15,398 bases of DNA from Alkalibacterium iburiense (GCF_039521845.1 NZ_BAAACW010000041.1:1-15398); one strand, 5' to 3'. Positions 6,780 to 15,332 are shown, counted from the stretch's first letter. Numbers and translations: made by a program. Notes: a model not told the origin generated them from the letters alone.

Positions 6780-8354
6780 TTAGTTTATATTTTCTACTGC
6801 TGACTTTTCAACTTCCAGCATCATTACGTATCTTTCAATAAACTGCTTAAAGTTCTCTATACCCTTCTCCGTTGGATTAACTGAACTAGCTTCCTGACTA
6901 CTAAAGACTTTATTGGTCAAGTAATCTTCTAAGGTTTCGCCATCTTCTTTATGAATCTGATAAGAAGCTAATAAAGCCATGCCCCAGGGTCCACCTTCTC
7001 CCGCGCTTTCCATAACAGAAACAGGAATAGTCAACGCATCAGCCATCAGTTGTTGGCCCACAAATTCTGTTTTGAAAAAGCCACCATGACCTAATAGTTG
7101 ATCAACGCTTACATTCTCTTTTTCAACTAAAATATCCATGCCTAGCTTCAGTGTCGCTAAAGCGGAATAGATGTGTGTACGCATAAAGTTTGGAAGAGAT
7201 AAGACACTATCAGGCATTTGAACAAATAAAGGACGTCCTTCTTCCAGTCCTGTGATAGGTTCTCCTGAATAATAATTACAACTCATTAATTTCCCGCCAT
7301 CGTCATCTGCTTCTAATGCTTTTTTGAATAGCGTGCTAAAGAGTTGATCATTTGATACTTCTAAGCCTAAGGACTCAATAAGTTCAGCAAACAATTTTGC
7401 CCAAGCGTTGATATCAGTAGTGAAATTGTTACAGTGAACCATCGCTGTTGGCTTCCCTGTAGGTGTCGTTACCATATCAATTTCAGTATAGTAGTCTTTC
7501 AATTCCTCTTCTAAAACAATCATAGAAAACACTGACGTGCCTGCAGACACATTCCCTGTTTTTTCAGCCACACTGTTTGTTGCGACCATTCCAGTTCCCG
7601 CGTCCCCTTCCGGTGGAGCCAAAACACTTCCAGCTTCCAATTTACCTGTAGGGTCAATCAAGTGTGCGCCTTCTTCTGAAAGGATACCTGCGTCTCCCCC
7701 TGCAGAGATGACCTTTGGAAATATCTCCCTTAGTTTCCAAGGGGTATTATAAGCTTCTATTTTTCCTTCGAATGTGTCAATCATTGACTGATTATAGTCT
7801 ACTGCATCAGAATCAATAGGGAACATGCCTGAAGCTTCACCCACACCTAGCACTTTCTCACCAGTTAATTTCCAATGGATATAACCGGCTAAAGTCGTCA
7901 CATAATTGATCTTGTTTACATGCTCTTCATTATTCAGCATAGCTTGGTATAAGTGGGCAATGCTCCAACGTTGAGGGATGTTAAACGAGAATAGTTCAGA
8001 CATCTCTTTAGCAGCTTCTTCAGTTGTCGTATTACGCCAAGTTCTGAAAGGAACGAGTAATTCTTCATTTGCATCAAAAGCCAAATAGCCATGCATCATA
8101 CCGGAAAACCCAATGGAATCAACTTTTGTGAGTTCTTCTCCACGGGTATTTTTATATTCTGATGCTAATTGCTGAAAGGCATCTTGTAAACCTGACCATG
8201 CCTCATCCAAGTCATAGGTCCAGTATCCATCCTCTAAACGGTTTTCCCATTCGTGTGAGCCGCTTGCTATAGGTGTGTAATCTTCTCCAATCAATACAGC
8301 TTTAATGCGTGTAGAACCAAATTCAATCCCCATCGTTAACTTTTCATTTAACAT
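6780..8354 (-). CDS. araB: L-ribulokinase, FGGY family
   Basis: A 524-residue FGGY carbohydrate kinase that phosphorylates L-ribulose to L-ribulose 5-phosphate with ATP, the second step of arabinose catabolism. The N-terminal nucleotide/sugar domain opens with MGIEFGSTRIKAVLI, characteristic of lactobacillal AraB and unlike the E. coli protein. GDAGTGMVATNSV and TGNVSAGTSVFSM form the middle glycine-rich phosphate loops, and GHGGFFKTEFVGQQLMADAL plus AGEGGPWGMALLA mark the C-terminal ATPase domain. Length matches Lactobacillus AraB (about 530). The start at 8354 is preferred: TAAAGG touches an earlier in-frame ATG at 8363 but is 9 bases from 8354. It lies between araA and GH127, separated from each by a gap with a hairpin. 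Function is also supported by the araD-araA context. Confidence 0.92.
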   Translation of the reverse strand: MLNEKLTMGIEFGSTRIKAVLIGEDYTPIASGSHEWENRLEDGYWTYDLDEAWSGLQDAFQQLASEYKNTRGEELTKVDSIGFSGMMHGYLAFDANEELLVPFRTWRNTTTEEAAKEMSELFSFNIPQRWSIAHLYQAMLNNEEHVNKINYVTTLAGYIHWKLTGEKVLGVGEASGMFPIDSDAVDYNQSMIDTFEGKIEAYNTPWKLREIFPKVISAGGDAGILSEEGAHLIDPTGKLEAGSVLAPPEGDAGTGMVATNSVAEKTGNVSAGTSVFSMIVLEEELKDYYTEIDMVTTPTGKPTAMVHCNNFTTDINAWAKLFAELIESLGLEVSNDQLFSTLFKKALEADDDGGKLMSCNYYSGEPITGLEEGRPLFVQMPDSVLSLPNFMRTHIYSALATLKLGMDILVEKENVSVDQLLGHGGFFKTEFVGQQLMADALTIPVSVMESAGEGGPWGMALLASYQIHKEDGETLEDYLTNKVFSSQEASSVNPTEKGIENFKQFIERYVMMLEVEKSAVENIN

Positions 8355-8394
8355 GCTATTCATCCTTTACTTTAAACTTCTTTTAAACATAAGC

Positions 8395-8427
8395 GAATAG
8401 AGATACCGATTTAAAGTATCTCTATTC
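8395..8427 (-). repeat. Perfect intercistronic hairpin between araA and araB
   Basis: GAATAGAGATAC (8395-8406) is the exact reverse complement of GTATCTCTATTC (8416-8427), a perfect 12-base stem with a 9-base loop. No U run follows on either strand, so it is not an intrinsic terminator. It begins 14 bases after the araA stop and probably acts on the mRNA, as a 3' stabiliser of the araDA segment or a processing site. Confidence 0.75.
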
Positions 8428-8440
8428 AAAGTATTCATCT

Positions 8441-9865
8441 TTAATCAATTAAGACTGTTTCTAAATTCACCATTTTTGCCCAATCCATAATAACCTCTTT
8501 ATCCAAGGCTAATGTTGCGACAGTATGGTGACCTCCACCAGCTTCAATCCACTTCTTCACTCCAGTTTTAAAGTCCGGGTTCGGCTTCCAAATAACACGA
8601 GCGACCGGTAAGTTAGGGGCTTCTTCTTCTGGTGTGATGGCTTCAAAGGTATTCACCATTAAACGGTAATGAGTGCCTAAATCCAACATAGAGATAGCCA
8701 TACCTTCTCCTGCTTTTCCGTCAAATACTAAACGAGCAGGGTCTTCTTTATCTCCTATGCCTAACGGTTGAACGACTACACGCGGTTTTGTTTCAGCAAA
8801 AGTCGGGTCAACCTCTAACATGTGAGACTGAAGAATATATTCATTATCTTTAGCTAAATTGTAAGTATAGTCTTCCATAAAGCCGGTAGAAACGTTATTA
8901 GCCATTATCTTCACTAAACGATCTAGAGCAGCTGTTTTCCAGTCCCCTTCACCAGCAAAGCCGTAGCCTTCGGCATTTAACCGTTGCACTGCCATACCTG
9001 GTAATTGTTTCATGCCATGTAAGTCTTCAAAGTTGGTTGTGAACGCTGTATAGCCTCCCTCTTCAAGAAAGCGTCTAAGCCCGATTTCTATCTTAATCTG
9101 CTCTTTCACTTGTCCTTCATAGAAGTCTGGGTCATTATCTCCCTTGTCCAAATCATATAATTTTTGAATTTCATCATATGTTTTTTGAATGTCTTCATCT
9201 GAGACCTCGTTCATTACTTCAACTAAATCACCAATGCCGTAGTAGTCTACTGTCCAGCCAAACTGGATAGCCGCTTCTACTTTGTCTCCTTCAGTTACAG
9301 CCACATTTCTCATGTTATCACCGAAACGGGCGACTTTAATATTTTGTGATTCTGCGTAACCTACTGCAGAAATCATCCAGTTATTTATTTCTTTATGAGC
9401 CTCTTCATCTTGATAGTGACCAACAACAATTTTGTTTTGCAATTTTAATCGAGCGTTAATAAAGCCATATTCTCTATCGCCATGAGCACTTTGGTTCAAG
9501 TTCATAAAGTCCATATCAATGGTAGCCCAAGGGACCTCTTTATTAAATTGAGTAGAAAAGTGAAGCAAGGGTTTTTGCAGTATTTTTGTGCCCGGTATCC
9601 ACATCTTTGCAGGAGAAAATGTGTGCATCCAAGTAATAACCCCAGCTACTTTATCCTGGTAGTTAACTTCTTTCATAACCTCTCTAATTTCTTCAGCGGT
9701 AGTAACTAATGCTTTATAAACTAAAGGATAATTGAAGTTTGCTTCTTTGTTTAGAGTATCTACAATTTCTTTAGCGTGATCTTCTACTTCTTCTAGTGTC
9801 TCTGGTCCGTATAAGTGTTGGCTGCCGACTACAAACCAAAATTCTCTTTTTTCTGTGCTTAACAT
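8441..9865 (-). CDS. araA: L-arabinose isomerase
   Basis: A 474-residue L-arabinose isomerase converting L-arabinose to L-ribulose in the cytoplasm with a Mn2+ ion. The four metal ligands known from E. coli (Glu306, Glu333, His350, His450) correspond to Glu306 (FAGEGDWKT), Glu331 (GFMEDYTY), His348 (QSHMLEVDP) and His447 (GGGHHTV). The N-terminal FWFVVGSQHLYGPETL is the standard opening, and 474 residues is the length usual in lactobacilli. The ATG has AAGGA about 10 bases upstream. It lies 28 bases after araD, with no terminator between them, and is followed by a perfect hairpin before araB. Confidence 0.97.
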   Translation of the reverse strand: MLSTEKREFWFVVGSQHLYGPETLEEVEDHAKEIVDTLNKEANFNYPLVYKALVTTAEEIREVMKEVNYQDKVAGVITWMHTFSPAKMWIPGTKILQKPLLHFSTQFNKEVPWATIDMDFMNLNQSAHGDREYGFINARLKLQNKIVVGHYQDEEAHKEINNWMISAVGYAESQNIKVARFGDNMRNVAVTEGDKVEAAIQFGWTVDYYGIGDLVEVMNEVSDEDIQKTYDEIQKLYDLDKGDNDPDFYEGQVKEQIKIEIGLRRFLEEGGYTAFTTNFEDLHGMKQLPGMAVQRLNAEGYGFAGEGDWKTAALDRLVKIMANNVSTGFMEDYTYNLAKDNEYILQSHMLEVDPTFAETKPRVVVQPLGIGDKEDPARLVFDGKAGEGMAISMLDLGTHYRLMVNTFEAITPEEEAPNLPVARVIWKPNPDFKTGVKKWIEAGGGHHTVATLALDKEVIMDWAKMVNLETVLID

Positions 9866-9893
9866 ATTTACACTTCCTTCTTATTGATTCTAT

Positions 9894-10589
9894 TTACTTC
9901 TGTCCGTAATAAGCATCTTTTCCATGTTTTCTTAAAAAATGTTTGTCTAGTAGGTGCTGATCCATTCGGACACCTTCTCTATTTAACTGCATACCGTGAT
10001 AAGTCATTTCAGCTACTTGTTCAAGGACGACTGAGTTATGAACGGCATTATCAGGAGATGACCCCCAAGTAAAAGGTCCGTGATCATTAACTAATACACC
10101 TGGCATATCATTAGGATTAATCTGACGTTCCTCAAATGTTTCTATAATAACGGTTCCGGTTTGTTTTTCATACTCCGTCTCAATTTCATCTTTTTTCATC
10201 GGACGCGTTACAGGGATGTCTCCGTAAAAATAGTCCGCATGAGTGGTCCCCGCTGCAGGAATATCTATCCCTGCTTGAGCAAAACTAACAGCCCAAGGGG
10301 AATGAGTATGGACAACACCTTTGATATCCTTGAAGTGTTTGTACAATTCTATATGAGTAGCTGTATCGCTGGAAGGTTTCAGATCTCCTTCCACTATTTT
10401 TCCATCAAAATCTACTACTACCATCTTGTCTGGTGTTAAGTCTTTATAATCCACACCACTTGGCTTAATGACTATAAGCTCTTTTTCTCTATCTATTCCA
10501 CTTACATTTCCCCAAGTGAATACGACTAATCCGTAATCAGGTAAAGCCATATTCGCTTGATAAACCTGTTCTTTTAAGTCTTTTAACAA
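9894..10589 (-). CDS. araD: L-ribulose-5-phosphate 4-epimerase (TTG start)
   Basis: Class II aldolase-fold epimerase that turns L-ribulose 5-phosphate into D-xylulose 5-phosphate, the last arabinose-specific step. The zinc ligands are His94 and His96 (VVHTHSPWA) and His170 (VNDHGPF), with the conserved Asp in KPSSDTATH; TTHADYFYG and the C-terminal KHGKDAYYGQ match E. coli AraD. I place the start at the TTG at 10589: the ribosome binding site AAAGGAG (10598-10604) runs into an earlier in-frame GTG at 10598, but is 8 bases from this TTG. The protein then begins (M)LKDLKEQV, like E. coli MLEDLKRQV, and is 231 residues, the same length. It is the first gene of the araDAB-hydrolase unit and follows araR. 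Confidence 0.95.
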   Translation of the reverse strand: MLKDLKEQVYQANMALPDYGLVVFTWGNVSGIDREKELIVIKPSGVDYKDLTPDKMVVVDFDGKIVEGDLKPSSDTATHIELYKHFKDIKGVVHTHSPWAVSFAQAGIDIPAAGTTHADYFYGDIPVTRPMKKDEIETEYEKQTGTVIIETFEERQINPNDMPGVLVNDHGPFTWGSSPDNAVHNSVVLEQVAEMTYHGMQLNREGVRMDQHLLDKHFLRKHGKDAYYGQK

Positions 10590-10597
10590 ATGATTCA

Positions 10598-10604
10598 CTC
10601 CTTT
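10598..10604 (-). promoter_or_regulatory. araD ribosome binding site that decides a TTG start
   Basis: AAAGGAG on the minus strand. Its last base is the first base of an in-frame GTG (10598), which is too close to be used; the TTG at 10589 is spaced correctly and matches the N terminus of E. coli AraD. Confidence 0.75.
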
Positions 10605-10620
10605 AATAAATTTTAACTTT

Positions 10621-10649
10621 AATGTAGTTAACGTATGAACTGTAGTAAA
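10621..10649 (-). promoter_or_regulatory. araD operon promoter with spacer operator
   Basis: On the minus strand a -35 TTTACT (10644-10649) and a -10 TACATT (10621-10626) are 17 bases apart, each matching four of six consensus bases. The spacer holds an imperfect inverted repeat with AGTT/AACT arms (AGTTAACGTATGAACT on the + strand, 10626-10641) and a central ACGT, as in Bacillus AraR boxes. A direct repeat TGTAGT occurs at 10623 and 10641. An operator inside the spacer would let AraR block polymerase binding. The same bases also fit a cre site loosely, so CcpA is an alternative. Weak boxes suit a tightly controlled promoter. Confidence 0.5.
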
Positions 10650-10672
10650 TTAAAAAAGAGTAAAGAAACAAG

Positions 10673-11779
10673 TTATAATACCGATTTGCTTTCATCCATT
10701 AATTCTCTAGTTGAATTGCGTATAATTAATTTCGGTTCAAATATACGAGATTGGATTTTACTCCCTTTTTCTACGGCTTCTACAATTTTGATTGCAGCCT
10801 GCCTACCTAATTCTTCTTTAGGGTGTTCAATAGATGTCAGTTTTACAGTAGGATGAACCGTGCTATAAAAACTGTTATCATGGCTAACTACTGATATATC
10901 ATCTGGACATTTTATATTTAATTTATCCATTTCTTTAATGAGCATCACGGCTACTTCATCATTGTAGCAGACAAAGGCAGTTGGTAAATGATCATTCTGT
11001 AGCATGATATTAATTAATACCGGTAAATCCGATTTAGCTTCAGTATCAAATCGAAGAATAAAATCATTACTAAAACTCAACTTTGAATCGTATAATGCTT
11101 TCAAATACCCTTTAAGACGTTTTTTTCCTTGTAAGTCATCTGATTTAGTAATGATGCCAATGTTAGTGTGTCCTTTGTCAATAAGGTGATTTGTAGCTGT
11201 TTTCCCAGATTCTTCATCGTCAAGAGCAATTACAGGCATTTCTAACTCTTCATAAGAAGCATTTAACATTATTAGAGGAGTTTCTGATTCAGACAGGTTC
11301 AAATAATAATTTAGATTGGGATTCATTAAATTACTTTTTGTAGGCTCTACAATTAGCCCGTCAACTCCTTGCTGTATCATACTATCTAATGAACGTCGCT
11401 CATTATCAACATTATTATGTGTACTTGAAAGCAATAATGAATAATTCTTTTTTGATAATTCTTCTTCAATACCTCTAATAATAGAAGGAAAAATATAATC
11501 TGATAAATAAGTCGTAATCACACCTATGGTTTTCTTTGATTTAGTAACTTGGGTATTTTGATAAGTATTACTAACATAAGTACCGGACCCTTGTCTTTTC
11601 ACTACATATCCTTCGTTTACTAACTTCGAAATAGCTAATCTGACAGTCTGACGACTTACATTAAATTGTGATCTTAATTCTGCCTCAGAAGGGATTTTTG
11701 AACCTACAATATAATCACCTTTTATAATTTTTTCTTGAATAATATTTTTTATAGTTATATATTTTGGTTCAGGCTGCAT
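10673..11779 (-). CDS. araR: Arabinose operon repressor AraR (GntR HTH + LacI-type sensor)
   Basis: A 368-residue transcription factor. Residues about 5-70 are a GntR-type winged helix (YITIKNIIQEKII..., SEAELRSQFNVSRQTVRLAI, GYVVKRQGSGTYV). From about residue 80 to the end it is a LacI/periplasmic-binding-protein-like effector domain (KTIGVITTYLSDYIF, GVDGLIVEPTKSN, GHTNIGIITKSDDLQGKKRLKGY, NDEVAVMLIKEM). This fusion is the hallmark of AraR, which leaves DNA when L-arabinose binds. The start is the ATG at 11779: AAGGAG lies 8 bases upstream and overlaps an earlier GTG at 11788. It has its own promoter, and no terminator is visible before araD, so some araDAB transcript may come by read-through and autoregulation would link both. 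AraR is the most likely ligand of the operator in front of araD. Confidence 0.92.
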   Translation of the reverse strand: MQPEPKYITIKNIIQEKIIKGDYIVGSKIPSEAELRSQFNVSRQTVRLAISKLVNEGYVVKRQGSGTYVSNTYQNTQVTKSKKTIGVITTYLSDYIFPSIIRGIEEELSKKNYSLLLSSTHNNVDNERRSLDSMIQQGVDGLIVEPTKSNLMNPNLNYYLNLSESETPLIMLNASYEELEMPVIALDDEESGKTATNHLIDKGHTNIGIITKSDDLQGKKRLKGYLKALYDSKLSFSNDFILRFDTEAKSDLPVLINIMLQNDHLPTAFVCYNDEVAVMLIKEMDKLNIKCPDDISVVSHDNSFYSTVHPTVKLTSIEHPKEELGRQAAIKIVEAVEKGSKIQSRIFEPKLIIRNSTRELMDESKSVL

Positions 11780-11809
11780 AATCCCCACTCCTTATAGTTC
11801 TTATACTCT

Positions 11810-11838
11810 ATTATGCTTTTAATACTACTTAAATACAA
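11810..11838 (-). promoter_or_regulatory. Candidate araR promoter
   Basis: On the minus strand TTGTAT (11833-11838) and CATAAT (11810-11815) are 17 bases apart and end about 30 bases before the araR start. The -10 matches five of six consensus bases and the -35 three. The region up to the terminator at 11872 is very A+T-rich; no convincing operator was found in it. Confidence 0.4.
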
Positions 11839-11871
11839 TAATATGTAAATTTATGTGTATCAGTAACATGT

Positions 11872-11911
11872 AAAAATAATTAAAGGCTGATAACAGCCTT
11901 TAATTATTTTT
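11872..11911. terminator. Terminator of the sugar ABC transporter operon
   Basis: AAAAATAATTAAAGGCTG (11872-11889) and its perfect reverse complement (11894-11911) form an 18-base stem around a 4-base ATAA loop, ending in a T run on either strand. It starts 12 bases after the permease stop and separates the mmsE-mmsA-mmsB transcript from araR, which is transcribed in the same direction from its own promoter. Confidence 0.93.
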
Positions 11912-11923
11912 ATGAATTCTTTA

Positions 11924-13087
11924 TTATTTCCTTTTGTTTTTATTTAAAATATCAAATGCTACTGCGCCAAGTAGTACTAAGGCTTTAATTGATTGCTGCC
12001 AATCAATACCAATCCCTAAAATAGACATTCCATTATCTAGTATTCCCATAATTAAAGCTCCGATTAGAGCACCAATAACAGTACCTGCACCACCCGTAAG
12101 TGAAGCACCACCTATTACAGCTGCGGCAATGGCATCTAATTCAAAGTTCTGACCTGCTTGTGGTGTAGCCGCATTTAGGCGACCTGCAAATATTAATCCT
12201 GCAATAGCAGAAAGTACGCCCATATTTACAAATACCCAGAACTTAATTTTTTGAGTTTTTACTCCTGATAATTGGGCTGCCTTTTCATTCCCACCAATAG
12301 CATAAACATGTCTACCACTAATGGTTCGATTAGTAAAGAAGCTATATCCTAAGATCAACACCAGTAATAAGAAGAAAATATAGGGTACTCCTGCATAAGC
12401 CGCTAAACGTTCAGTAAAAGCAGCAATTACAAGGGCTATGGCTATTAACTTAGCAATAAAGAATCCCTTGCTTTCTACTGAAACATTTAATTCTTTGTTC
12501 TGTTTACGTTTTTTAATTTCCAGTACCACATAACTTATAATTGCTATTATTCCGATAACAATTGTAAGTAAATGGTATTCTCCTCCATTAAGCCAATCAT
12601 CTAAAAATCGTGAACTAATTACTCTGAAAGCTGAAGGAAAAGGAGCCAATGTTCTTCCACCTAGAGTGACCATGGTTAACCCTCGAAATAATAACATACC
12701 AGCTAAAGTCACAATAAAGGCAGGAATCTTCATATAAGCAATCCAGAATCCATGCCAAGCACCTATTAGTCCTCCAATTATAAGAGCAATTGGTACAGCT
12801 ATGAATAGTGACAAATTCATATTAATAAGCATGACACCAGCCACTGCCCCAACAAAAGCAGCAATTGATCCAACTGATAAATCAATTTCTCCGGTTATTA
12901 TGACTAGGACCATCCCAATAGCTAAAATAATGACATAACTATTTTGCATGATAATATTAGTAACATTTAGCGGGGATATTATAGTACCGCCTGTCAGAAA
13001 TGAAAAGATAAGCACTAGTCCGACTAATGCAATGACCATACCAAACTTATCTAAGTTTTGTGTAATGAGTTTCTTAAATTCCTTCAC
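11924..13087 (-). CDS. mmsB: Sugar ABC transporter permease (MmsB/GguB/XylH type)
   Basis: A 387-residue inner-membrane permease of the CUT2 sugar ABC class (ribose, xylose and arabinose type). Many hydrophobic helices are visible; GEIDLSVGSIAAFVGAVAGV (residues 67-86) and the C-terminal DAIAAAVIGGASLTGGAGTV to ILDNGMSILGI are the family's conserved blocks. A basic linker near residues 191-204 splits the helices, as in XylH/GguB proteins. It would form the channel for the sugar delivered by the ChvE-like protein, powered by the ATPase encoded just upstream. The start is a GTG one base after the mmsA stop, with a G-rich site in the end of mmsA as the likely ribosome binding site, so the two are translationally coupled. 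The sugar is not fixed by the sequence; L-arabinose fits the neighbours. Confidence 0.9.
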   Translation of the reverse strand: MKEFKKLITQNLDKFGMVIALVGLVLIFSFLTGGTIISPLNVTNIIMQNSYVIILAIGMVLVIITGEIDLSVGSIAAFVGAVAGVMLINMNLSLFIAVPIALIIGGLIGAWHGFWIAYMKIPAFIVTLAGMLLFRGLTMVTLGGRTLAPFPSAFRVISSRFLDDWLNGGEYHLLTIVIGIIAIISYVVLEIKKRKQNKELNVSVESKGFFIAKLIAIALVIAAFTERLAAYAGVPYIFFLLLVLILGYSFFTNRTISGRHVYAIGGNEKAAQLSGVKTQKIKFWVFVNMGVLSAIAGLIFAGRLNAATPQAGQNFELDAIAAAVIGGASLTGGAGTVIGALIGALIMGILDNGMSILGIGIDWQQSIKALVLLGAVAFDILNKNKRK

Positions 13088-13088
13088 T

Positions 13089-14618
13089 TTACATACCCCC
13101 GTCTGATGTCATATATGTCATTAACTTCTCTTGCTCAGCTTCTTCTATTGGAAATTCACCTGTAATTTTGCCGGAAGACAGCGTATAGATTCTATCACAA
13201 ATACCTAGTAGCTCTGGTAGTTCCGAAGAAACTATAAGCACACTTTTCCCTTGAGCTGCTATATCATTAATTAATTTATATATTTCATTTTTAGCGCCTA
13301 CATCAATACCTCGAGTGGGCTCGTCTAGAATTAATACATCAGGATTAGTAAAAATCCATTTACCTAATACAACCTTCTGCTGATTGCCACCACTTAAATT
13401 TTTTGCTTTTTGTTCAATAGTTGGTGCTTTAATATTTAACTTGGATTTATACTCTTCTCCTATTTGTGTTTCTTTATAGCTATTTATTGTAAATTTATCT
13501 TGCAATTCTGTTAAATTGGCCAAGCTAATATTCTTTTTAATCGAATCTTCTAAAATTAACCCATACTCTTTTCTATCTTCCGATACGTAGCCCAAACCGT
13601 TAGCAATAGCTTCGCTAACGTTTGAAATTTTTACTTCTTTTCCATTAATTTTTATTTTTCCACTAATATACTTCCCGTAAGAGCGTCCAAATATACTCAT
13701 CATGAGTTCTGTTCTACCCGCCCCCATTAAACCTGCAATACCAACTACTTCGCCACTTTTTATGTTTATGTTTGCATTACTGATTATATCTTTTTCTGCA
13801 ATAGTTGGATGACCTAGAGTCCAATCGATAACTTCAAACTTAACGTCTCCAATGTCGTTACTTCTATCAGGGTATAAGTCGGACAAATCGCGTCCGACCA
13901 TACCTTTGATTATTCTATTTTCAGTAATGTTATCATTGGCAAGGGTTTCAATCGTTTGTCCATCTCTTAAAATCGTAATATTATCAGCAACTGCTAGAAC
14001 TTCTTTTAACTTATGGGATATTACAATTGATGTTATTCCCTGTTCTTTAAATTCCTTAAGAAGTTTTAGCAAATTATCTGATTCCGTTTCATTTAATGCT
14101 GATGTCGGCTCATCAAGTATCAGTAGCTTGACATCTTTAGATAGGGCTTTTGCTATTTCAACTAATTGTTGTTGTCCGACACCAATATGAGAAATGAGAT
14201 CATCAACATTGGCTTTCAGACCTACTCTATTAAGCAAGTCCTTAGCTTTAGAATTTGTTTTTCGCCAATCAATAAATCTATTCTTAGTTTGCTCGTTACC
14301 TAAAAATATATTTTCAGCTACGGTTAATTCTGGTATTAATGCAAGTTCCTGATGAATAATAACAATACCTTCTCTTTCACTGTCATTAATCGTCTGAAAT
14401 GTTGATTCTTGTCCTTCATAAAATATTTTTCCAGAATATGTGCCATAAGGGTGAACACCACTAAGAACTTTCATAAGTGTCGATTTTCCTGCTCCATTTT
14501 CTCCAACTAGGGCATGGATTTCCCCTTCACTAACTTCAAAATTCACATTGTCTAAGGCTTTAACTCCCGGGAATTCTTTCGTAATATTTTCCATTTTCAA
14601 AATAGTTTTACTCATCAT
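13089..14618 (-). CDS. mmsA: Sugar ABC transporter ATPase (MmsA/GguA type, duplicated)
   Basis: A 509-residue cytoplasmic ATPase with two fused ABC domains, as is standard for CUT2 importers. The first has Walker A GENGAGKST (39-47), Walker B LLILDE (165-170) and a divergent signature IGVGQQQLVEIAKAL. The second has a degenerate Walker A GLMGAGRTE (296-304), a canonical LSGGNQQKV signature (408-416) and Walker B VLILDE (428-433). One active and one degenerate site is normal for this class. Two ATGs in a row, at 14618 and 14615, are both possible starts; GGAG is 5 and 8 bases away, so the second may be the true one. It begins 15 bases after the binding-protein gene and is followed by the permease. 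It would drive uptake of arabinose or a related aldose. Confidence 0.93.
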   Translation of the reverse strand: MMSKTILKMENITKEFPGVKALDNVNFEVSEGEIHALVGENGAGKSTLMKVLSGVHPYGTYSGKIFYEGQESTFQTINDSEREGIVIIHQELALIPELTVAENIFLGNEQTKNRFIDWRKTNSKAKDLLNRVGLKANVDDLISHIGVGQQQLVEIAKALSKDVKLLILDEPTSALNETESDNLLKLLKEFKEQGITSIVISHKLKEVLAVADNITILRDGQTIETLANDNITENRIIKGMVGRDLSDLYPDRSNDIGDVKFEVIDWTLGHPTIAEKDIISNANINIKSGEVVGIAGLMGAGRTELMMSIFGRSYGKYISGKIKINGKEVKISNVSEAIANGLGYVSEDRKEYGLILEDSIKKNISLANLTELQDKFTINSYKETQIGEEYKSKLNIKAPTIEQKAKNLSGGNQQKVVLGKWIFTNPDVLILDEPTRGIDVGAKNEIYKLINDIAAQGKSVLIVSSELPELLGICDRIYTLSSGKITGEFPIEEAEQEKLMTYMTSDGGM

Positions 14619-14633
14619 CTCATCTCCAAAGAG

Positions 14634-15332
14634 TTATTCTACTTCTCCACGATCAATATAACCAGAATCGAATAAGACTTCTTCTATATTGTCAATATCT
14701 ACGGAAACTGGTTCTTCTAAATAAGAAGGAACGACTTTGACATTATTGTCATATGTTTCAGTATCATTCACTTCCGGTTCTTCACCCTCAACAATAGCAT
14801 CAACCATATCTACAGCTCTTTCCGCTAATTCACGTGTATCTTTAAACACAGTTTGAGTTTGTTCTCCCTCAAGTATGGACTGAGCAGTGGCTACATAAGC
14901 ATCTTGTCCGGTGATGACAGGAAATGGTCGTGCATCTGTTCCATAACCCGCACCTTCTAATGCAGAGATAACAGCTAAACTAATACCATCATAAGGAGAA
15001 AGTACAGCATCAAGATTTTCATTTGAATAGTGAGAACTTAAGATATTATCCATACGGGACTGTGCTTCTGATCCATCCCAGCGTAATGTAGCTGCTTGAT
15101 TAAATTCAGTCTGTCCACTTTGTACTACTAGGTCCCCACTTTCAATATAAGGTTCTAGTTGAGCCATCGCTCCATCCCAGAAGAAATAGGCGTTATTGTC
15201 ATCAGGAGAACCTCCAAATAATTCTATGTTATACGGTCCACCGTCTCCATTTTCTAAGTCAAGAGCTTCAACTATATAACCACCTTGTAGTTCCCCAACA
15301 CCAAAATTATCAAATGTGGCATAGTAACTAAC
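14634..15332 (-). pseudogene. chvE: ChvE/MmsE-type sugar-binding protein, 5' end missing
   Basis: Codes for the C-terminal 232 residues of a periplasmic-type sugar-binding protein of the ChvE/MmsE family, which here would be a lipoprotein delivering aldoses to the adjacent ATPase and permease. The match to Agrobacterium ChvE is close: VSYYATFDN, NIELFGGSPDDNNA, ATLRWD, AVLSPYDGIS, VITGQDA, FKDTRELA and NDTETYDNNVKVVPSYL all occur in order. Homology starts abruptly at Val-Ser-Tyr-Tyr (15332); the codon before is TGA (15333-15335), where the family has Asp. About 130 N-terminal residues, including the signal peptide and part of the ligand pocket, are absent. A start at the internal ATG at 15167 would give a useless 177-residue piece. 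Either the gene is broken by an insertion or rearrangement, or the assembly is chimeric at its end. No other fault is seen downstream. Confidence 0.85.
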
